From: Archaeoglobaceae archaeon
Lineage (GTDB): Archaea; Halobacteriota; Archaeoglobi; Archaeoglobales; Archaeoglobaceae
Length of the DNA: 36,640 nt
Reading direction: 5' to 3'
Assembly: GCA_030153385.1 (NCBI GenBank)
Contig: JASKJN010000009.1
Coordinates: 1 to 36,640 of the forward strand
The position numbers were made by a program, and so were the translations under genes. The notes under the pieces are model-generated. The model saw only the letters and a program-made list of their open reading frames with translations. It was not told where the DNA came from and did not search any database. Below, one piece after another: positions 31,431 through 36,640 of this stretch (positions within the stretch are counted from its first letter, which is position 1; each line of letters begins with the position of its first letter).

Positions 31431-33284
31431 TTAAATTCCGAGCTTCTTTCGTTTTTTATCAATGTGCTTTATTATCACCTCAGCCGCCTTCTCAGGATCG
31501 GGCTCGACGACAAATTTACCCCCAGTCAGCTCCTCCACTTTGTTAGTCAGAACATCGAGCACCAACTGGCTTCCGTGTATCGGCGGTGGAACGCCCAATA
31601 CCACGAGAAGTCCTGAGCTAACGAAGTAAGTTCCGATCGCAATGGCCTTCTCGGAATACCATTCCATTGCCGCTCCGGCTGCAGGCAGATCGCTTATATC
31701 AACACCCAATTCGTTTGCAAGGGCACACAATGCGACGAGAATTCTTGAGTTATCAACACAGGAGCCGACGTGAAGAACCGGCGGGATTTTAAGGGCCTCG
31801 CATACCTTTTTCAGCCCATCTCCGGCAAGATTCGCACTCCCCATCCTTTTCAGACCAGCTTTCGCATCCGCAACGGCGGCACATCCAGTATCCAAAACGA
31901 GAACATCATTTTCTATCAACTTCTTCGCAAGTACCGTGTGTCCGTAATCTTGCCTTACCTTTGGATTGTTGCAACCAACAGATCCGACAACTCCCTTTAT
32001 GCTACCTTCCTTGATAGCATCGATGAGGGGTTGAAGAGTCCCTCCAAGTGCCTTAACTATAGCTTCTACTGAGAACCCTGTCATCAACTCCATTGGCTTA
32101 ACATCTGGGATTTTTATGAAATCTGGATTTCTCTTTCTGAATCTCTCTATCGCAAGCTTTAGAACTTCTCTTGCTTTTTCATCAGCATTTTCAGGCGTAA
32201 ACTCTATATGAATTGCTCCCTTAAACTTCGCTTTCGGAGATGTTGTGACCACGGCTGTATGATAGCATTTTGCTACATCCACAATTCCGGGCATTATACA
32301 TTGGTAGTCAACGATTATCACATCCACAACCCCGGTTCCGATGACAAGCTCCTGTAGCAGATGATTTCCTGCCATTGGAATACCTTTCCTCATAAGAACT
32401 TCATTTCCAGTGCAACAAAGTCCCGCGAGATTTATGCCATCCGCTCCTGCTTCTTTTGCAAGTCTTGTGATCTCTTCATCGGAGGCAGCTTCCACCACAG
32501 CTTCCGATACAATGGGATTGTGTCCGTGAAGAATCACGTTCACTTCATTCTTCTTGAGGGTTGCGAGGTTGATCGTTGACACTTTCGGCTGCGGTGTTCC
32601 GAAAAGGATGTCCGAGACTTCTGTGGCGATCATGGAACCTCCAAATCCATCTGCTAAAGAAGCCCTCATGCACTGGAGAAGGATGTTGACTGGATCGTTG
32701 TCAACACCCATGTGTGTCCTGTGCATAAGCTCAACAACTTCTCTGTCAATTCCCCTTGGGATTATTCTGAGCTTTTCCCAAATTTCCAATCTTCTCTTGG
32801 GGGCTCTGTCAATCATCTGAATCCTTTCTTTCTTCGAGCCAAAATCCTCCATCATCGATTCTGCAAGTTCATGGGCGATTTCTTCAACGCTTTTTGAAGT
32901 ATCAATCCCGTACTCCTGCGCCAATCTCTTCAACTTCTCCCCATCTCTCACAGAGTATGCTTTTATTTTTCCAACCAATGCCAAAACCTCGACTAAATCT
33001 CTCCCATGATCGCTGTGAGATGCGGCACCAGAAGCTACAGCTCTTGCGAGATTCCTCGCCACTATTATGTCTGCATCCGCTCCGCATACGCCTTTCTGCG
33101 GTTCATCTCCAAAGGGATTAATCCTGCAGGGACCCATGGCACAGTTTCTACAGCTCAAACCGAGGGCGCAGAATCCACACTGAGGTTCCTGTTTTTCCAA
33201 TCTATCCCACACGAGGTCGATACCTTCTTTCTTCAGCTTTTCAATCATAATTTTGGCATCTTTTTGGATTGTTTTTTCTCCCAT
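31431..33284 (-). CDS. cooS: Anaerobic CO dehydrogenase catalytic subunit, canonical
   Basis: A 617-residue Ni-CODH with all expected ligands. Cluster B/D cysteines C36, C39, C45, C48, C53 and C67 lie in CGFCALGLSCRNCAMGPCRI and GVCGA. The C-cluster has HGHNP, GLCCTGNEVLMR, DYQCIMP, SVGCNNP, DTGCAA and GSCVD. ASHSDHGR holds the catalytic His. It oxidises CO to CO2 and passes electrons through clusters B and D. ATG 33284 has GAGGTGG; a GTG three codons earlier is less likely. It follows the CooF-like gene directly and precedes NuoE/F/G-like genes. No acetyl-CoA synthase subunits or cooC are nearby, which suggests a CO-oxidising rather than acetyl-CoA-forming role. Confidence 0.95.
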   Translation of the reverse strand: MGEKTIQKDAKIMIEKLKKEGIDLVWDRLEKQEPQCGFCALGLSCRNCAMGPCRINPFGDEPQKGVCGADADIIVARNLARAVASGAASHSDHGRDLVEVLALVGKIKAYSVRDGEKLKRLAQEYGIDTSKSVEEIAHELAESMMEDFGSKKERIQMIDRAPKRRLEIWEKLRIIPRGIDREVVELMHRTHMGVDNDPVNILLQCMRASLADGFGGSMIATEVSDILFGTPQPKVSTINLATLKKNEVNVILHGHNPIVSEAVVEAASDEEITRLAKEAGADGINLAGLCCTGNEVLMRKGIPMAGNHLLQELVIGTGVVDVIIVDYQCIMPGIVDVAKCYHTAVVTTSPKAKFKGAIHIEFTPENADEKAREVLKLAIERFRKRNPDFIKIPDVKPMELMTGFSVEAIVKALGGTLQPLIDAIKEGSIKGVVGSVGCNNPKVRQDYGHTVLAKKLIENDVLVLDTGCAAVADAKAGLKRMGSANLAGDGLKKVCEALKIPPVLHVGSCVDNSRILVALCALANELGVDISDLPAAGAAMEWYSEKAIAIGTYFVSSGLLVVLGVPPPIHGSQLVLDVLTNKVEELTGGKFVVEPDPEKAAEVIIKHIDKKRKKLGI

Positions 33285-33286
33285 AA

Positions 33287-33829
33287 TTACCACCTCACAA
33301 ACCAGACAACATCTTTAAGTCGTACTGTTGATTTCTTGGCTTCCTCCTTTCCTTCAACAAAGAACTTTGCAGCTTCTATTTTTCTTTTAGCCGAAAGTTC
33401 ATCGACTTTTTCAAATTTTAATGCACCAACTGGACAGAATTCAACACATGCTGGAATTTTTCCTTTCTCGAGCCGATCGACACACTGATCGCATTTGAAT
33501 GCGGTTCTTTCGAAACGAATTGCTCCAAAGGGGCAGACGATGGCACAGCTTCTACATCCGATACACTTAGACTGATCGATTATGACGGGGCCTTTAGAGC
33601 TCCTTTCGATCGCATCCGTAGGGCACACTCCAAGACAGGGAGCATCGATGCAGTGCCTGCAGTTCATGGGAACAGGGACGCCAACGAAAACAACATCCAT
33701 GCGGGGCTTGACACCTTCCATCACTGCTGAGATGAGATTTTTTCCCTTAGAGTGCTCGATCGCACATGCAATTTCGCACGTCTTACAGCCGACACATAAA
33801 TTCAGATCGGGATACAGAACGAGCATCAT
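33287..33829 (-). CDS. cooF: CooF-like polyferredoxin
   Basis: A 180-residue protein with four [4Fe-4S] sites in the HycB/CooF arrangement: CVGCKTCEIAC, CRHCIDAPCLGVC, CIGCRSCAIVC and CDQC...CVEFC. CooF takes electrons from CooS cluster D and passes them on, in bacteria to a hydrogenase. Here the downstream genes encode a NuoEFG-like diaphorase instead. It has no signal peptide, so it is cytoplasmic. It is the first gene of the operon; AAATATATG near 33853-33861 on this strand is a likely TATA box, giving a nearly leaderless mRNA. It ends within the cooS ribosome binding site. Confidence 0.88.
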   Translation of the reverse strand: MMLVLYPDLNLCVGCKTCEIACAIEHSKGKNLISAVMEGVKPRMDVVFVGVPVPMNCRHCIDAPCLGVCPTDAIERSSKGPVIIDQSKCIGCRSCAIVCPFGAIRFERTAFKCDQCVDRLEKGKIPACVEFCPVGALKFEKVDELSAKRKIEAAKFFVEGKEEAKKSTVRLKDVVWFVRW

Positions 33830-34003
33830 ATATAGTTGTAATAACTTTATGACATATATTTGTTTTGGGTAGTCAGTTTATACATGTGTTGCAGTAGTTT
33901 CAGGATTTTGTAACGAATCTGAAAAATTCTTGATTTAAGTTAGGTTTTATGTTAAAGCAAAGATCTGCAAAAGGCTCATATCTGATGAAATAATTTAAGG
34001 ACT
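33830..34003. other. Intergenic region with the cooF promoter
   Basis: AT-rich region between the CODH operon and the integrase remnant. It holds the minus-strand TATA-like element near 33853-33861. AGTT-GTAAT-AACT at about 33834-33846 is a small inverted repeat beside the cooF start. I see no gene. Confidence 0.4.
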
Positions 34004-34273
34004 TTGAAGGACAGAGGGAAAGTAAGAATCAGAGAAAGGCTCCAAAATCCAAAAGAAGCCAGCAGAAAGGACTTGCACGTTAGGATTTCTAAAGAAGCTT
34101 ATGACTGGCTAAAGGAAAACGTCTCTAACATCTCGAAATTCATAGAAAGGCTCGTTGAAGGCTCGAAATCCCAGATCCAGCAGGCTTATGTTCTGATTTC
34201 AAAATCGGAAACGCCGCCGGCAGGATTCGAACCTGCGACCATGTGGTTAACAGCCACACGCTCCACCAGCTGA
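34004..34273 (+). pseudogene. N-terminal integrase fragment, int(N), ending in tRNA-Asn
   Basis: A TTG-started frame of 89 codons. The first 66 (KDRGKVRIRERLQNPKEASR, KDLHVRISKEAYDWLKENVS and NISKFIERLVEG) are basic and helical and resemble the start of archaeal tyrosine integrases. The last 23 (PPAGFEPATMWLTATRSTS) are the antisense reading of tRNA-Asn. SSV-type archaeal integrases have their attachment site inside the gene and typically show this PAGFEPAT-type segment, then split into int(N) and int(C) on insertion. The C-terminal catalytic part is not seen in the window. An unrelated RHH-like small gene running by chance into the tRNA is the alternative. Confidence 0.55.
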
Positions 34274-34284
34274 GCTACGGCGGC
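34212..34284 (-). tRNA. tRNA-Asn (GTT)
   Basis: On the minus strand GCCGCCG pairs with CGGCGGC, the D arm holds AGCTCAGCTGGTGGAGC, the anticodon stem TGTGG/CCACA encloses CTGTTAA with anticodon GTT, and the T arm is GCAGG-TTCGAAT-CCTGC. The discriminator is G, as usual for tRNA-Asn. No intron and no encoded CCA. Confidence 0.95.
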
Positions 34285-34474
34285 ATTAGTGTTAGTCATC
34301 AACGAATACTTAAGAGATTTTCGAAACATCGCGATTTAAAAAATTACCGAATAGCATGAGCAGCCAATTGCATTTATTATTTAAGTCCAATTGATCACAA
34401 ATTTTTTAACTTTTTCTCCGCGCTGGTTGTGCTTTGCAAAAAATTTGCCGGTAGGCATATCCAAGCGTTTTAAC

Positions 34475-35224
34475 TTAAAGTTCAGGAACGAAGAGAATTT
34501 TGCCATCGTACTTTACGATCTCCGCCCTAATGCCATAGACTGCACTAAGCACTTCTTCGTTGATGCTCTCTCTGCCACCGAATGCAAAGATCTTCCCATC
34601 CTTAAGCACGAGAACTTTTTCAGCATAGTTTAAAGCGAGATTTATGTCATGCATTGTAATGATCGCTGAAATCCTTTTCTCCTTGACCACATTCTTTATA
34701 ATTCTCATCACCTCGATCTGGTTCCTTATGTCGAGATTGTTTGTTGGCTCATCGAGAAGCAAATATTTTGGCTCCTGAGCAAAGGCTCTTGCGATCAGCA
34801 CGAGCTGAAGCTCTCCACCGCTAAGCTCATTCAGCATCCTGAATGCAAGGTGTTCAATTTTCAGCATTCTTATCGTCTCTTCAACTATCTCTATATCTCT
34901 CCGGCTTGCCTCCCAGCCTATGTATGGTCTTCTACCAAGAAGAATCGCATCAAAGACTGTTAAAAAGCTAATTTCTCCCCTTTGCGGAACATAGCCGAAC
35001 TTTTTTGCTATTTCTTTCTGAGATAGCTTTCTCAAGTCTATTTTCTCAACAAAAACCGCTCCTTTTGGCTTTAAAATTCCATTCAGGCATTTCAAAAGCG
35101 TTGTCTTTCCGCTTCCGTTTGGCCCGATGATGAAAAGGATTTCTCCTTCACCCAAAGAAAAGCTTACTTCTTTTAGAACGTCTTTATTACTATAGGAGTA
35201 GTTGATGTTTTCAACCTCTAACAT
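34475..35224 (-). CDS. ABC transporter ATPase, FecE/BtuD class
   Basis: The 249-residue protein has Walker A GPNGSGKTTLLKCL, Q-loop VPQRGEISFLTVFDAILLGR, signature LSGGELQLVLIARAFAQEP, Walker B YLLLDEPTNNLD and the switch His in ITMHDINLALNYAEKV. This is the type that drives import of iron-siderophores, heme or cobalamin. The ATG at 35224 has a GAGGTGG before it and overlaps the permease gene by 14 bases; the upstream GTG is less likely. The substrate is unknown. Cobalamin would suit the corrinoid-dependent genes in the window, iron the cytochromes. Confidence 0.92.
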   Translation of the reverse strand: MLEVENINYSYSNKDVLKEVSFSLGEGEILFIIGPNGSGKTTLLKCLNGILKPKGAVFVEKIDLRKLSQKEIAKKFGYVPQRGEISFLTVFDAILLGRRPYIGWEASRRDIEIVEETIRMLKIEHLAFRMLNELSGGELQLVLIARAFAQEPKYLLLDEPTNNLDIRNQIEVMRIIKNVVKEKRISAIITMHDINLALNYAEKVLVLKDGKIFAFGGRESINEEVLSAVYGIRAEIVKYDGKILFVPEL

Positions 35225-36254
35225 TCCTACCACCTCTCAAAAGAAGATAGATGAACATTGGAGCGCCTATTATGGAGGTGATTATACCAACCGGGATTAT
35301 TACGGGAGAGATCACAAGCCGTCCAAGCGTGTCTGAGGCTAACAAAATTATCGCTCCAACAAATGCACTTGTGGGAATCAGGAATCTGTAGTCCCCTCCA
35401 ATAACAAGCCTAACGATGTGCGGAGAAACTAAACCGATGAATCCGATTATACCTGTGAAGGACACGCAGACTGCGGTTAAGAGGGATGAAAGTAGCATCC
35501 CCTCGAGTCTCAGTCTCTGCGGATTCACACCGAGCGAAATAGCGGTTTCATCTCCCGCTAAAAGCGAGTTGTAGTCCCACCGATGGTAAAAGAAGTATGT
35601 GAAGCAAAGGAGGAATGTGGCGATTATAAGGTAAATTTCAATCCATCTCGCTCTTCCAACGTCTCCAAAAGTCCAGAAGACGATCGAGGCTACCTGGACG
35701 TCGGTTGCGAAATACTGGATCAGCATGACTCCCGCTTGGAATAATGCAGACATTGCAACGCCGGCAAGGATTATAGCCTCTGGTGTCAAGTCCCGAAGCT
35801 TTGCAATTGCCAAGATCACGAATGCGCTGATTAAAGAGCCAAAGAAAGCAAATAATGGAACCAGGTAAGGGTTAAAGATCGTCAGATTTTCGCCAATCCT
35901 GTGCATTTGACCCGCTCCGAGGTAGACTATGGCAATCGCCGCTCCAAATGCAGCACCCTGTGATATGCCAAGCGTGAACGGAGAAGCAAGCGGATTTTTG
36001 AGAATGCACTGCATAACTGCCCCCGCGATAGCCAGACTCGCTCCGACAAAAATCGCAGAAACTATTCTTGGAATTCTAACATTCCATAGAACAGGACTTC
36101 CTTCTAAAATCGCATTAAAAAGCTCTTTCACCGACATCTGGTATGCTCCAAGCCCCAGCGCTACTGCGGATAAGAAAATGAGTAGAAAAATAAGAAGTAT
36201 CCCGAATGATATCCTTTTCCACAGAAGTCTTTTGTATTCACCAGCTACCAACAT
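35211..36254 (-). CDS. ABC transporter permease, FecCD/BtuC family
   Basis: A 347-residue protein with about ten membrane helices. Family segments are VRIPRIVSAIFVGASLAIAG, NPLASPFTLGISQGAAFGAA, AGDETAISLGVNPQRLRLEG, and GFIGLVSPHIVRLVIGGDYR. The third segment is the coupling loop that contacts the ATPase. It forms the channel for an iron-chelate or cobalamin. It lies between the binding-protein gene (17-base overlap) and the ATPase gene, in the usual order. Confidence 0.93.
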   Translation of the reverse strand: MLVAGEYKRLLWKRISFGILLIFLLIFLSAVALGLGAYQMSVKELFNAILEGSPVLWNVRIPRIVSAIFVGASLAIAGAVMQCILKNPLASPFTLGISQGAAFGAAIAIVYLGAGQMHRIGENLTIFNPYLVPLFAFFGSLISAFVILAIAKLRDLTPEAIILAGVAMSALFQAGVMLIQYFATDVQVASIVFWTFGDVGRARWIEIYLIIATFLLCFTYFFYHRWDYNSLLAGDETAISLGVNPQRLRLEGMLLSSLLTAVCVSFTGIIGFIGLVSPHIVRLVIGGDYRFLIPTSAFVGAIILLASDTLGRLVISPVIIPVGIITSIIGAPMFIYLLLRGGRNVRG

Positions 36255-36639
36255 CGATAACCCCTAGTCCTCCGTATTTTGAGGCAATATCGTCGTAAAT
36301 TGCCTTGCCAACGAAGAACTGGTATATTTCATTCGCCTTTTCCTTCATGTTCAAATCTTCGAACTTTTCCGGATAAAGAACCTTGCCTACCCAGTAGCTG
36401 TCAACCAAAGCCTGCTCGACGTTGGTATTGTAGAAGTTGAAGGAATAAATTCCGTATACTTTTCCATCTCTGAATGCATTTAGCGATTGGTAAAAACTCC
36501 TGTCCTTTGAGTAGTCCTCCTTAACCAGGAAAAGATTACCGAGATCCAGAAAGATAACTTCTGGCTGTTCTTTAAGCAAGAATTCCTTGTCTATGAAAAC
36601 ATGTGCGCTCGTGTTGACCTTGCATGCGATATTCTGGCT
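36238..36639 (-). CDS. ABC transporter substrate-binding protein, C-terminal part
   Basis: The reading frame runs off the right window edge; about 133 codons are present, ending GGLGVIDVGSW. LKEQPEVIFLDLGNLFL and GKVYGIYSFNFYNTNVEQAL are typical of the second lobe of FepB/BtuF-type binding proteins. VDSYWVGKVLYPEKFEDLNM and YQFFVGKAIYDD come near the end. Its place before a FecCD permease and ATPase confirms the type. The signal peptide and ligand-contacting first lobe lie outside the window, so the ligand cannot be inferred. Confidence 0.85.
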   Translation of the reverse strand, partial: SQNIACKVNTSAHVFIDKEFLLKEQPEVIFLDLGNLFLVKEDYSKDRSFYQSLNAFRDGKVYGIYSFNFYNTNVEQALVDSYWVGKVLYPEKFEDLNMKEKANEIYQFFVGKAIYDDIASKYGGLGVIDVGSW

Positions 36640-36640
36640 G

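Noticed and set aside
33006-33488. 160-codon plus-strand frame over cooS and cooF
   Set aside because: Antisense to two iron-sulfur proteins whose Cys patterns are intact.
34213-34273. Peptide PPAGFEPATMWLTATRSTS as a true protein tail
   Set aside because: It is the antisense reading of tRNA-Asn; it marks the attachment site rather than a functional domain.
1-36640. CRISPR array or insertion sequence
   Set aside because: No regularly spaced repeats and no transposase frame with terminal repeats were seen on reading through; the only long exact repeat noticed is the 42-bp pair.

Overview
The window looks like a piece of a chromosome from an anaerobic, thermophilic archaeon of the Archaeoglobales type (Archaeoglobus, Ferroglobus or Geoglobus). 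This is inferred from archaeal TATA boxes with leaderless or GGTG-type starts, a tRNA-Trp whose intron is a C/D-box guide RNA, and a bat-type HTH-10 regulator. Gene content agrees: anaerobic CO dehydrogenases, a corrinoid/MtrH-type methyltransferase set, HdrD-type iron-sulfur proteins and multiheme cytochromes c.

Left part (1-9176): the 3' end of a glutaryl-CoA dehydrogenase-like gene, then ilvB-ilvN (acetolactate synthase). Ahead of ilvB is a 16-codon leader ORF, half Leu and Val codons, just downstream of a TATA box. Next come a PAS-domain sensor with a degenerate kinase core, an acyl-CoA ligase, two small multiheme cytochromes and a membrane NarI-HdrD fusion protein. This suggests fatty or dicarboxylic acid oxidation linked to membrane electron transfer.

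Methyl-transfer cluster (9278-15808): an RHH regulator, a perfect 9-5-9 palindrome, a corrinoid protein, a UroD-family methyltransferase, an MFS transporter, an MtrH-like methyltransferase and a RamA-like reductive activator. The set matches the mto (methoxydotrophy) type of system: uptake of a methylated compound, methyl transfer to corrinoid, then to tetrahydromethanopterin. It is followed by gene debris, a sulfur-relay operon (DsrE, TusA, Sqr-like flavoprotein, DUF1641) and a chimeric enoyl-CoA hydratase whose 3' end carries a 42-bp exact copy of the 3' end of the activator gene.

Middle (19558-27836): intron-bearing tRNA-Trp, an atypical CooS that lacks one C-cluster cysteine, divergent from a broken HTH-10 regulator, a LOG-family protein, a small protein plus tRNA-binding-like domain joined across a frame change, ManC, a TrmJ-like methyltransferase, and a three-gene membrane complex (NrfD-like, Tat-exported ferredoxin, tetraheme cytochrome).

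Right part (28559-36640): an operon CooF-CooS-NuoE-NuoF-NuoG-like, suggesting a CODH coupled to an NAD(P)(H)-reactive diaphorase. Upstream lie a probable integrase N-terminal fragment ending inside tRNA-Asn, then an ABC importer (ATPase, permease, binding protein) of the iron/cobalamin class. The integrase remnant raises the possibility that the CODH-diaphorase operon arrived on an integrated element.
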